DNA of 64,000 nucleotides from Pseudoips prasinana (GCA_951640165.1 OX621252.1:18807934-18871933), one strand, 5' to 3'. Numbered from the stretch's first letter, positions 1 to 10,599 are shown. Notes: generated from the letters alone by a model not told the origin. Numbers and translations: made by a program.

Positions 1-2
1 AG

Positions 3-1052
3 CTGTATAAAATAACATCAATACCACATCAATACAACGAGTCTATGGTGGAACTTATCCCACTATCAGAATATATTGCAACCGATTTAAAGAGGAACAC
101 CTACACTGCTCTCACTTCTGACGAATTATCCACCTGTATGAAACAGAGCATATGGATATGCGATTTGAAGAAGCCGATTCAACATCAAAGGAGTGAATCC
201 ATTTTCTGTGAGCTGGATCCTAACACAAATAAATGTAAAATTAAGAGGTCAAGATGTGAAAACAAATGGGTATATCTGACAAATCCCTCCCATTATCTCT
301 ACCATTGCTGCAATAGTTGTCCGGTCAATGTACTGTGTGGAGAACAAATCAGTGTGGAAATTTTACATCAAGCTGGCATTATATACATAGAGCCTGGTTG
401 CTTACTCAAAGGTCATGATTTCACTCTTCATACCCCAAAAAATACCGAGAACCTAGTGAACATAACTAGCCCAGTTTATAGCCCAGCGATAGATCAGCTA
501 AATTACTTCATCAACACTTCCATCGCGTGGACAGATATACCAAACATAACAGATTCCAACAACCTAGAAACTGAGCTAAACCAATTACATCAACGGATCG
601 AGGAGATGAAAAATAACAAGTTTGAGTTGGAAGCTTCGCTATCTTACCACAACATCCACCTATACTCGGTGAGCTACATTCTGGTAGGCGCAGGAGTAGT
701 GGCGGCTGGCGCCTTGTGGTGCCGCCGCTGGCAGCGACGACGGGCGTCTGGTGCCCGCCTATCGCCGGACATCGAGCTTCAGCCTACAGCAGGCAACCGT
801 AGTGAGGTGAACAGTGCGCGAAGGGTTAATCGACAGTGTAGTGATCAAACGTCCGACAATAGTGCACGTTCAAATAAGGTTGACCGACAGCCAAGTGTTT
901 CTGACATTAACGAAAGTGCGCGACTTTGCATGGGCGACCGGCGTCCGAGTCCCCACGGTCGTTACGGGGTAATCAAAACATGTGCTGTTAAAAACCAATC
1001 GTGTTCTCCTATGCCTAGGAGAAATTTAGAATTAAGATATGACAAGTCTTAG
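3..1052 (+). CDS. Endogenous retrovirus env (fusion-type glycoprotein), 5' end outside the window
   Basis: The frame is open to the left edge, so the first ATG at 45 is probably internal and the gene is partial. Numbering from that ATG (335 residues), there is a cysteine-rich ectodomain (Cys 31, 39, 55, 64, 71, 88, 89, 92, 98, 119), N-glycosylation sequons near 139, 157 and 167, a Leu/Glu-rich coiled-coil-like stretch at about 172-197, a single membrane segment at about 208-226, a basic stop-transfer stretch (CRRWQRRR) and a roughly 109-residue cytoplasmic tail. This layout matches the C-terminal part of Env proteins of insect errantivirus/gypsy-like elements, which belong to the baculovirus F-like family. 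The tail contains three loose repeats built around SAR and (D/N)RQ(P/C)S or a similar motif. No stop or frameshift is seen in the visible part. No gag or pol lies in the window. The family call is by architecture, not a search. Confidence 0.75.
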   Translation: MYKITSIPHQYNESMVELIPLSEYIATDLKRNTYTALTSDELSTCMKQSIWICDLKKPIQHQRSESIFCELDPNTNKCKIKRSRCENKWVYLTNPSHYLYHCCNSCPVNVLCGEQISVEILHQAGIIYIEPGCLLKGHDFTLHTPKNTENLVNITSPVYSPAIDQLNYFINTSIAWTDIPNITDSNNLETELNQLHQRIEEMKNNKFELEASLSYHNIHLYSVSYILVGAGVVAAGALWCRRWQRRRASGARLSPDIELQPTAGNRSEVNSARRVNRQCSDQTSDNSARSNKVDRQPSVSDINESARLCMGDRRPSPHGRYGVIKTCAVKNQSCSPMPRRNLELRYDKS

Positions 1053-1410
1053 ATTATTAACATATATCAATTTGTAAACATTTTATTTTAGAATTATCTC
1101 ATTTTCTCATCTTTTGCGGTCCCGAATATGTTCGGTGCAATGACACCGAACACCTTGCTCAGCATTACGCGACTTACGCAGTTACTTCATTAGTATTAAA
1201 ATTGTAACATAGAGTCAGTGCGCATCGAGTAACCGTGATATTCGCGTGCATTCATTGCAACATTTCTAACACTCCATTTAACATAGTTCTTGCTAACATT
1301 TTAACATTTAAGAAGTTATTGTGGATCAGTACAATAAACTTTATTTTAGTGAAACAACATTCTATCATTCAACAAACTCTGCAACCCCCACCGCATTACA
1401 CCGTACAATA
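1053..1410 (+). repeat. Probable 3' untranslated region and LTR of the env-bearing element
   Basis: This non-coding stretch directly follows the env stop, where the 3' LTR of an errantivirus-like element is expected. It contains a perfect 9-bp inverted repeat, TGTTCGGTG at 1129-1137 and CACCGAACA at 1144-1152, and a polyadenylation-type AATAAA near 1332, followed by a U5-like stretch. LTR ends cannot be fixed because the matching 5' LTR is outside the window; a start at the TG of 1129 is possible. Boundaries are approximate. Confidence 0.4.
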
Positions 1411-2508
1411 CATGTATAAAAAAGGTATAGGTAAACACCACCGGGTGGCATATAGTTTTTTCGTTCTATGTGCAGTGCACTAGGACACTCCCACAACGTA
1501 CAATGTAATACGACGTAGTTTATTATTTCCATAAAATTATTTTCAATTATAACGCGTGAATAAGGTTACTGCACTGGGAAGGGGAGAGGAGTCGCAAAGG
1601 AGGAGTAAGCCACGGTACCCATGTATCATCACATTTGTTTGCCAACTAGGTAGTATAAAAAACGTAATCAATAGTTCAGGAGGAAATGAATACTACATAT
1701 TATTTATGTTTACATGGATGCATAGATATTTAATACATTTAAAAAAAAGTATGTATATACGACTGAACGGTGAAAAATAAAGTCTATGGATTTACAAAGC
1801 AATCTTCTTCTAGTACGTAGTATACATACTATGTACCCAAACAACATTGTTAAACAAATGTCAACACAAGATACAAAAAACTTGTTAGAATTCTGCGGTA
1901 ACACTACCATTCAGGAGTGCGGCCAAACTGTACTGAAAATATAAAACTAACGTCGTGATACCGCTTCCGTAGCTCCGCACCCTTCGCATGTAGGTCATAT
2001 CTAGAACACCTGCCCTGCGGTTGTTTGAACTAAGAAAAAAAAAGCATTCCATCGACAAACATGGCCGCCATTTTTGTCAAGTTCATGCATGTTCATAGCA
2101 GAATACTAAGTAATATCGAAAGCTGCTCTACAACATAACGTTAATATTCATAAGCTTCGGAATTCCGCTCCCTAAGTGTGAGACCTCGTAACACTTTATT
2201 TTACGACGTAGTAATATTTTGTCCACGACATCATAACCAATTTATTATTTGTAACAAAATGGCTACAAACTTATGCTATTACGTGTAGTTGACATCGGTA
2301 GCATTGGCGGCATTGGCCCAAATTGTATCCCCAAAACGCGGAATATTTTCCTGGAATTTTGCTTATTGGAAATAAATCCCGGATGAAATGGGATCATACC
2401 TATTCGGAGGTAGCCCTTGTATAGGTAAGCGTTTTTGGTACACACATATGTACGAGAAAGTTTTCGATTAGAAATGCACCGAATTTTGTATACAAACATT
2501 CCTTTATG
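1411..2508. other. No recognisable gene or repeat
   Basis: AT-rich sequence with only short frames (up to about 80 codons) that resemble no family I know. One 78-codon minus frame at 2263-2499 is locally GC-richer but has no recognisable motif. Confidence 0.5.
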
Positions 2509-2771
2509 TTTGAATTGCTGAACTGGGGAAGTACCTCCACCTTACAGAAAACATTCCTTAATAATAACATTAATAACTTTAATGTTGTGTTTCTGCGTAA
2601 GAGTAAGGTCGCCAGAGCTCTTCGGGGAAGGGGGAAGGGTCAGCAACACTTGTTTGCTGACCTTTTTTACATGACTCGTCTGGTGTCGCGAGTGTACATG
2701 GGCGGCGGTGATCACTTACCATCAGGTGACCCGCTTGCACATTGGTCGCCCTATGACCTAAAAAAAAATTA
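2509..2771 (+). repeat. Dispersed retroelement tail ('ATCAGGTGACCC' family), copy 1
   Basis: It contains the core GGCGGCGGTGATCACTTACC followed by ATCAGGTGACCC and ends in an A-run, as expected for the 3' end of a retroposed element. The whole block recurs at 37100-37385, including the stretch ACTGGGGAAGTACCTCCACC near its start, and the core recurs at about 55815-55910. I recall this tail as widespread in moth and butterfly genomes. Whether it is a SINE or a LINE end cannot be decided here. Confidence 0.7.
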
Positions 2772-3652
2772 ATTGAGTGTAGTAAAGTTTAAATGCTTAG
2801 CGTAACGAAGCCCAGGTATTTTTCATAAGATCATATCAGTAAACTTTGCCTAATATTGGTTACGAAGGCAAATCTCAACAGTCTCCACGCGCTAAATAAA
2901 GCATTTCAATAAAGAATGTTTAGCGCGTAGTGACTGAACTTCATAAAATTCTTATTTATAATTAAAACAATTTCGTTGCAAAGTTTTATTTTTTTCCTAT
3001 TAGCCAATAAATTAAAAGCTCTTAATGTCATTGTGTTCAAAGTGGTATCAATTCGCTCTTAAAGGCTGATGAGACGGCAATTTGACATCACTGGGGAGTG
3101 AAACAAGGCTATCTACGGGCTGCTACTGTGAGTACCATAAATATATCGCAATAACATTTTTTGCGTCGACCCAAGATTAAAATCTTAGTTCATTATCGGC
3201 AAATGAACACCAATATAGGTACTACAGTCACTTGAAGCTTATGGCACACTCTTATACTACATTTGCAATTGTTGGAGCCTTTGGATGCTACTGAAATTAT
3301 ACGCTAAACATCTGTTTAAATAATTCGACCAAAAAGACAAATGTTATCAGTCGATACTGATAACATTGATACTCGCATAATCTTGAACGGATACGAAGTT
3401 TCCGAAAACCAATCTTTAATGATATTAAGATAATTTTCGTACGTCTACAAGTTTATTATGAATAGACATAGATAATATAGAATATATATACTTAGACATA
3501 GATCTTATGTCTAAATAAAGGTTAAATGAATATCGGTCGAATTGTACCAATGCTGTCATTTTGTGTTTTCTCTGTAAGTGTATTATTATATAATTTATTA
3601 CATAGACAATAAATTTATTTATCCTCATATACTGATAAATAAATAAATAATA
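2772..3652. other. No recognisable feature
   Basis: AT-rich spacer. A short imperfect inverted repeat around GCGCTAAA/TTTAGCGC at about 2887-2930 is the only structure noticed. Confidence 0.5.
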
Positions 3653-4219
3653 TCCTGGAACATTCACACATAGCCATCTAATCCCAAAGTAAGCAGAGCT
3701 TGTACTATGGAAACCAGATAACTGTTATATTACATACTAGCTGTGCCCCGCGGTTTTACCCGCGTTAAACTTTATAAATTATCATAGCTCCTCCCCCGTA
3801 GATGATAGCGTGATAATAGGTAGCCTATATGTTGACCCGACCTCTTAATAATATTTATGCAAAATTTTAAGTAAATCCATGCAGTATTTTTTGAGTTTAG
3901 CCCGGTATGTCCGGGCTAAACTCAAAACATACAGACAAACAGACAAAAATTCTAAAAAACTCAATTTTTGGCTTCGATATCGAATGTAGATGATGCCCCA
4001 AGTATCCTTTGAAAAAGGATTCAATGTACAGTTTTGATTTTCCTACGATTTTATTATATGTATAGATACTACTTTTCTTTTGAAAATCAGACTTATTTAA
4101 ATGATTACACCCAGACTCAGGACAAACAGACATGTTCATGCACACAAATATATGTCCTAGGTGGGTATCGAACCCACGACCTGTGGCGTGAAAGACGGGC
4201 ATTTATCAACCACGTCATT
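3653..4219 (-). repeat. tRNA-derived SINE (family S1) split by a Helitron
   Basis: The SINE reads on the minus strand. The tRNA-like head with a pol III B box (reverse complement of ATCGAACCC) is at about 4150-4219; the body and tail run down to 3653. The complete copy at 48598-48835 on the plus strand is the internal reference. Relative to that copy, the SINE is interrupted exactly by the 330-bp Helitron at 3737-4066. Joining ...TTACATA to TACTACTTTT restores the reference spacing. Confidence 0.85.
3737..4066 (-). mobile_element. Non-autonomous Helitron inserted in SINE S1
   Basis: On the minus strand it begins with TC (4066-4065) and ends with a GC-rich hairpin followed by CTAG (3740-3737), the Helitron 3' signature. 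Insertion is between host A (3736) and T (4067) with no target duplication, as expected for rolling-circle elements. It has no coding capacity. An internal perfect 17-bp inverted repeat with a 5-nt loop lies at 3889-3927. The 3' terminus (GGGGCACAGCTAG) is shared with the copy at 50991-52460. Confidence 0.88.
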
Positions 4220-4309
4220 TCACTTTTCGGTTATTTCTAAGCGAAGTCTCAAGGCACAATTTTATCTACGGAGTGTAAAAATATGTTATCATATATATTA
4301 TATTATATA

Positions 4310-4550
4310 CTAGCGGCCCGATACGTGCTTCGCTACGCTTTTAAGTATTAGTACAAATTGTTTGTATATGGGAGTATAGAAAAATGATAATTTTACACTT
4401 TTTCAAGATTTTTTTTAAATTTTCTCTACGTACAAACCTTCCCTGGACCTCCTCGAATAATTCAACACCAAAATTAGCCAAATCGGTAAAGGCGTTGTTG
4501 AGTTATAACATTACAACGAAAAGTGGCAGTGATTTATATATATATATAGA
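4310..4550 (-). mobile_element. Non-autonomous Helitron, second subfamily
   Basis: The plus strand begins with CTAGCGGCCCG followed by a GC-rich stem, and the element ends at GA (4549-4550), flanked by host A (4309) and T (4551). On the minus strand this is TC...CTAG, the Helitron pattern. The 3' end differs from that of the elements at 3737 and 7919, so it belongs to another subfamily. 241 bp, non-coding. Confidence 0.65.
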
Positions 4551-4588
4551 TAATACATTCTTGCATTCGATAGGCTTAGCACATGGTA

Positions 4589-4806
4589 CAGACGCCAGCA
4601 CATCAAGCTACCCTAATCTGTCAAATTTCCTCAATGGAAAGTGAACCTTATGCTTATGTGATAAAGTTGAAAATCTATAAAAGAAATTTGACGGATTGGG
4701 GTAGCTACCCCAAAGAATCTTTTTATAATTTTTTTTAGATTTTGTGCTGTGTACAGACGCCAGCACATCCAGCTGGATGTTCTGGCGTCTGTACATAGCA
4801 CAAAAT
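4589..4806. mobile_element. Rearranged CAGACGCC MITE cluster
   Basis: A copy of the MITE with the terminal inverted repeat CAGACGCCAGCACATCAAGC starts after TA at 4587-4588. It runs normally until GGGGTAGCT (about 4707), where the sequence turns back on itself (GGGGTAGCTACCCC). A second, 38-bp mini-copy consisting only of two fused TIR tips lies at 4754-4791, flanked by TA on both sides. Its flanks (GATTTTGTGCT / AGCACAAAATC) are also inverted, so the palindrome covers about 4738-4806. Confidence 0.7.
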
Positions 4807-7397
4807 CAGTTATAATTTGACTTGTCATTAGCCGCTGTTTATGCATCATTGCTGTAAGCATATCTGTCTCCATAGACAATCGACCATCGACAAGTAACTT
4901 TTAAACTTTGTTTCTGATAGTATCGAGACGATTCCTAGTGAAAATGGCACTTGTCTGTTCTCCAAGTGTAATGAATGAATAAAGAGGCATTTAATCGGTT
5001 GGCAAGAGATATAGGCGCAACAAGTTTATTAAACTTCATTTAAATGCAGTGGATGTTACTCAGGAATTCAAATCACTTTACAAGAAGGAATCTACATAAA
5101 TCTGCCTACGTTTATACACATTTGCTTGGGAATTATTATTTGAGACGTTTATTTATTGTTCATAATTTTAAAGGGCTCCAACAACCTTTGGATTGTTGGA
5201 ATCCTAATCGGAGCTCTGATACTAAGCAGACAACATCCGAGTGTGCGTCTATATGTCATATACTTCGTATCTTTTTAATCACAGGATATATAATATAATA
5301 TATAGAATATTTGATAAAATTATATTCATATAATTTGTGTCAATGCTCTCAAATAGCAGCCCCATTCATTATATAACGTTTATATCATTATACAACGAAT
5401 TGGAACTGGTTAACGAAATGGTTTATCCCGTTTCTAACGTGTTCAATGGAGAATTTTGGCGTCACCGTATTACGGTATTGTTTAAAAATTTCTCAATATG
5501 TTGATGGTCATTTAGAAATGTTCATATTACATTTAAAACGTGACTAAATGTCACAAATGTATTATTTTTATAATAAAACCGCATAGTATTAACAGCACTT
5601 TATAAATATAACTCATAAAATTAAAAAATCTGCCCATCTATATTATCTGCAAATCTATATAAGACTTGCAAAAGGGGCTTTTATCAAATTTCGATTCGGA
5701 AGTGTCGAACTAGATTCCTATTTACCATTAAAGTGCAGCACCTTACAAAACCTATATTACAGTTTCAATTATCGATTCCAAAGGTTAAATAAAAATTTTT
5801 AAAGGTAACATGTTACTCACGCAGCACTTAAAGCATTAGTCAACTTCGTTCCAACATGCAAAAATACATAAGTAACTATAAATAAATCGAAATGATTGTA
5901 TTACTTTAGAAGGAAATTGCTGTTATTCGTGACTTATGACTAATAAGTGCAAAACACGTGCTCAGTTTATTTATATCAGACTTGTATAGGAAAATTACAT
6001 ACAATGATATGCTATTCAATGAAATTACGGTTTTGTATAAAATTTTCTTTCTGTTATTGAATCAGAGTTCCAAATCGTCTACAATGGGATAGCTACTTAA
6101 AAATGGAATAACTATTATTTATGGTACAAGAATATATTCACTACGCTACTACGGCATAAGCTGCTACGCGTTGTTCTGAGTAGTTTGCGACCGTAGCACG
6201 TAGCATAGTCGGGTTAAGGAAATAAAATGTGATCCTTGAGGTTGAAATTAATACATGTATTTGGGAGTTACAATTCTCCAAGCAAGTACTCACACAGATA
6301 AACTTACACTACTAGCTATGCAACTAATATATCGGACTGGCAGGCTGCGAGTGCAGCCACAGCTATGACCACCATCGCTCTCCATAACCCTTAGTTTGCA
6401 TCTGTATCGATAAAGGCCCTCTCCAATCCTTAATCAGATGACTGACTCCTGTCTTTTCGTATAACGTAGAGTGACATTTGCGCAAAACATCACACTGACC
6501 CTCCCATGCAACTGCATGTCAATAACCGCCCTGAGCCAAAGTCCATACATTAGTTAATAGTCTTATTTGCCAGACTTACTAACCTATATGGTCTGGTGAA
6601 GAAGTGAAAGCTAACTGTAAACGTTAAGTTGCATAAAAACTATTAATAAGCAGACATAACGGGAAGTCAACCGTATTTTTCTTGATACAGATACAATAGC
6701 TCACAGTAAAATGAAAACTTATTGACATAAATAGTCTATTAAAGATTGTTTCATCCACAAACAACCATTAAAGTAAAATTTAATATTTATGTTGAGAGTA
6801 ACATCGCATTGTCCGAGAAAAAGCAAAGAGCAAGAAATAAAGAAGCGAAGCATTGTAAAATATTCGCTATAAGTTTCAAACAAACTGGACTCAGCTCGCA
6901 TTTCTTCGATGCGAAAACAATAGTCGTTTTGTAGAATAAGAGCTGATGATTGATATTGTGTCATTTATTACTTAACTCTTCTCTTTTTTTTTTCGTGTTC
7001 TTGTATTTTGTTTGGAACTTTTGACAAGGCATCATACCATAAACCAACTTACAACTAACACATTTAAGCCTAATCTAATTTATTAAATATATTAATTTAT
7101 TAACATTAAGATCACTTATAATACTGTCTCTTTGGGTTTGATTCCTTCGAATCTATGTTCATTAAAATATGGTGCACATCCTCAACTATTTAACACACGT
7201 AATTCTTAAATATAAATTTCAATATTTTAAATAATTTAAATCATCAACTGTTAGATTTCTTACGGCTACTACTGCCTTCTTATCAGATGTTTGCTTAAAA
7301 AATAGATTTTATTCAAGTAGACTTTAAAAAGAGCCAGTAGTCACTAGTACAAACATACAAGTAGTGTGCAGGCGTTTAGGAGTTAAAATGTGATTAT
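4807..7397. other. Long unassigned stretch
   Basis: 2.6 kb of AT-rich sequence. The longest frames are about 80 codons, with no family resemblance, no splice-bounded coding pattern and no repeat shared with the rest of the window that I could see, except a possible weak match near 7295-7350 to the 3'-end repeat annotated at 38610-38690. Confidence 0.45.
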
Positions 7398-7624
7398 TAA
7401 TAAAATGTTACCCTCTGGTGGCAGCAAAAATTCAATACGATATTAACTGAAACTAGCTTACTAAAACCGTATAAGTATTAAATATACCTACGAATATTCG
7501 TACTTACTCAAACCTTATTACATACAAATATCAAAATATTTGTACTAATAAGGTTTTAGCACGCTAGTTTTAGTTAATAACTGGATTGAATATTAGTTAC
7601 TATCAGAGGGTAACATTTTATTAT
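7398..7624. mobile_element. Foldback MITE with long inverted arms
   Basis: The left arm, starting AATAAAATGTTACCCTCTG, and the right arm, ending CAGAGGGTAACATTTTATT, are inverted copies extending about 70-80 bp inward to CTAAAACC / GGTTTTAG, with mismatches. The central loop is about 80 bp and AT-rich. There is no coding capacity. The target duplication is unclear because the symmetry continues into the flanks. Confidence 0.7.
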
Positions 7625-7918
7625 TACATTGCTTACTCAGGAATTACTTATACTATACGAATTTTAGAGGCACTGTCTCTTAGACTAGCACTATTCTTCT
7701 TCGAAAAAGAAAAGACAATGTCTTTATGAACCAACAAATTCCTGGCGAGTTAGAAGCGTAAACATGAAAACACTACGCCCTGACGGTTTATTATATTGTG
7801 GACTGTCACAAAAGTGTTTCTAATATTATTATATGCCGTCTAACAAAATTCCTGCAAATATATTTTGTAGATACACAGTATCTAAGCGTACGCATCGTCT
7901 TTCCTCTTTTATATATTA

Positions 7919-8222
7919 CTAGCTGTGCCCGCGACTTCGTCCGCGTGTTAATTAGCTTATTTCGTTCTTTTTTTATTAGTAAAATAAAAGACTTTTTCTG
8001 AAATAAAAGTAGTCTAAGTTACTCCTTATTACATCAGCTACCTGCCAATAAAAGTCCCGTCAAAATCGGTCCAGCCGTTTCAGAGATTAGCCGGAACAAA
8101 CAGACAGACAGACAAAAATGTTATTTTGGTGTATGTACCGTATATATATTCATATTTATGTAGTAAAAACCGGTTATTTCAATATTACAAACAGACACTC
8201 CAATTTTATTTATTTGTATAGA
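7919..8222 (-). mobile_element. Non-autonomous Helitron, 304 bp
   Basis: The plus strand starts CTAGCTGTGCCCGCGACTTC at 7919, whose reverse complement is the hairpin-plus-CTAG 3' end. It finishes at GA (8221-8222), whose reverse complement is the TCTATACAAATAAA 5' end. Host A (7918) and T (8223) flank it with no target duplication. The stretch GTTTCAGAGATTAGCC followed by repeated CAGACA is also typical of lepidopteran Helitron bodies. Confidence 0.85.
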
Positions 8223-8225
8223 TAT

Positions 8226-8330
8226 ATGGATAGCTGTTACCCGCGATTTCGTCCGCGACAATTTTGAATGATGACCAATGTAACCTACATAAAAAATGTC
8301 CTAACATACTTGAAACTTATGTCACTATTA
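8226..8330 (-). mobile_element. Older Helitron 3' end fragment
   Basis: ATAGCTGTTACCCGCGATTTC and the following CGTCCGCG form a decayed version of the same 3' hairpin (CTAG has become ATAG), only a few bases from the 5' end of the 304-bp Helitron. The rest of this element is not clearly delimited. Confidence 0.5.
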
Positions 8331-8652
8331 AAAACTGTAAAATGAATGTGAATAAATAAAGTAAGGCCGTTTATTAAAATTCTGTATGCCGTTTCTCTCA
8401 GAAACGGTTTGTGAAATGATCCAATTAAAATTAATAGTGATGCATATATCGGATGTTGCAATTTAATGACATAGTTCATAGTTTTAAATGTTGTTTTTCA
8501 CCTAGAGATTTTTTTTATCAGGATTAAGTGAAAATTATTAGTTTTGTCACTTAATAACAAAGATGAACTAAAGTAGATGTCAATAAATAATAATCTTACA
8601 TGTTGACACCCTAACTTCACCAGCGTCAAAATGTGGTCCATTGTATATACTA

Positions 8653-9962
8653 CTCTGTCAAGAAAGTACCGGGAAAAGATCAATAATATACAAAATGTTT
8701 GTTATTCATCCAAATTAATTTTATCACCTTCAAAGTATGCTCCTTCAGAAACGATACATTTACGCCAACGAATAATCCATTCATCAAAACATTTTTTAAA
8801 CGCTGCTTTCGGAATTGAGTTCAGTTCTCGCCGCGAATTCTCCTTTATGTCTTCTACCGATTGAAAACGGGTACCATGAAGTGGTAATTTGAGTTTAGGA
8901 AAAAGAAAGAAGTCAGCTGGAGCCATATCTGGTGAATATGGTGGTTGCTGGATAGTATTTGTTGAGTGTTTGGTCAAAAATTCGTTCACAATGATGGCCT
9001 TGTGCAAAGGCGCATTATCGTGGTGCTAAATCCAAGAATTTTCTTTCCACAAATCTGGCCTTTTTCGTCGAATTTGCTCTCTTAAACGCCGCATAACGCT
9101 CATATAATATTCTTTATTTACCGTTCGACCTTCCGGTAAGAATTCAGAGTGCACAACACCGCGATAGTCAAAGAAAACAGTCAACATGACTTTGACTTTT
9201 GATCGACTTTGGTGTGGTTTTTTCGGTTTCGGTTCAGTTGGAAGGCGCCACTCCGAAGCTTGTTGACTAGTTTGCATGTCAAACTCGTAAACCCACGTCT
9301 CGTCACCAGTAACAATGCGTTTCATGAATGTTGGGTCGGAATTGACTCGTTCTACCATGTCCTCAGCGACTTTCATGCGATTGAGTTTTTGGAGAAAAAA
9401 TTTTAGGACTAGCCGAGCGGCAACATGTTTCATACCCAAATGATGAGTTAAAATGGTACGCATCGATCGTGAGATACAGAAAGTTCGTGTCTATCTCTCT
9501 CAGAGTTGAATGAGGATTTTCAGTCACTATTTCCTTCACTTTTGCGATGTTAACTTCAGTTGCAGACGTTGATGGCCTACCAGAGCGAGGCAAATCTTTC
9601 ATCACATCTCGACCGCTTTTGAACGCTTTGAACCACTCATAAGCACGAGTTTTTGATAAAGTCGATTCACCGTAAGCCTTCTGTAACATTTTCAGTGACT
9701 CCGAACACGAAATTCCATTAGCGATGCAAAATTTAAGACAAACTCTTTGTTCGATATTTTTGTCCATTATGAAATTCGCAATACACACTATATATGATAT
9801 TACTAAAACCATCACTGTATTTAATATAAATAACAGATGCAACTCAAACTCCGTGCCAAAATGGAAAACAGTTGTGCCAATCTAACAACAACAAAAAAAA
9901 ACAAAAATTTGAATTTGGAACCATAAAAAAATCATCCATTCCCGATACTTTTTTGACTGAAT
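8653..9962 (-). mobile_element. Inactivated mariner element
   Basis: The element is bounded by imperfect terminal inverted repeats: GTCAAGAAAGTACCGGGAA on the left (from about 8653) and its partner GTCAAAAAAGTATCGGGAA, inverted, on the right (to about 9962). It carries one damaged transposase gene on the minus strand. The sequence and TIRs differ from the intact mariner copies at 29347 and 51002, so it is a separate lineage. Confidence 0.8.
8702..9767 (-). pseudogene. Mariner transposase, broken by a frameshift and a stop
   Basis: Reading from the ATG at 9767, the N-terminal DNA-binding region resembles the paired HTH domain of mariner transposases (SKTRAYEWFKAFKSGR, then LPRSGRPST). The frame is lost between about 9492 and 9463, where the continuation shifts frame. 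The catalytic core follows with VTGDETWVYEFD (first Asp). A TAG at 9028-9026 then interrupts just before HHDNAPLH (second Asp). The third Asp is in YSPDMAPADFFLF. The spacing between the second and third Asp is 34 residues, giving a DD34D triad. The C-terminal part ends at 8702. With at least two disabling changes it cannot make a transposase, though the order of motifs is complete, so the loss is probably fairly recent. Confidence 0.88.
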
Positions 9963-10128
9963 GCATATATTTTTACATTTTGAATCTGTCCATTGTTACG
10001 GCACCAGATGTCCCGTGTCCTAGTTTAGGCTTGCTTGAGCCCTATAGTTAGGGTTACTAAGGTCTTTATTACTGACAAATACTATGGACCGTTTCTGAAA
10101 TATATTATCTTTTCAATCTTTTTAAAAG

Positions 10129-10300
10129 ACAACTCCCGTACTATGGAATCTCTGTCGCGGGGTACTATACAAACATAATGGACGGACACAAATTACATCC
10201 AGACTCCTATTCATGGATCACACAAATGTTGTAGAGCGCAGGCATCGAACCCGGGACACGTAGCGGCGATGCGACTTTCTTAGTCGCTGCGCCACACGTG
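10129..10300 (-). repeat. tRNA-derived SINE (family S3), copy 1
   Basis: On the minus strand the head carries an A-box-like TGGCGCAGCGAC and a B box GGTTCGATGCC. The body matches the copy at 41861-42045, sharing GTCGCGGGGTACT and GGACACAAATTACAT. The head does not fold as a functional tRNA, and the body continues for more than 100 bp, so this is a SINE rather than a tRNA gene. Confidence 0.7.
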
Positions 10301-10599
10301 TTATTATAATTCTCATTATTAAAGCCAGTATTTAAGTATATTATGTAGTAAATTAAACACAGTACTATAATAAACAAGAAAAAAAGATAATGACAAGAAA
10401 TGATAATCCTTATTTAATCAAACTTTTATTTGTTTGTGGTTTTGACTCTTGTGGCGAAAGTCGAAATATCATAACTTTCAACCGTAGCTTGTCTTTTATT
10501 TTGATTTAGACGTTCATCTGCTGTCTCGCTGACACGATTTGTGTTCAACTATATGTTATTCTTATCACTTATAGCGATTGTAAAAATAGAAGTAATTTT

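Noticed and set aside
1235..1483. 82-codon frame after env
   Set aside because: It lies in the putative LTR, starts without context and has no recognisable motif.
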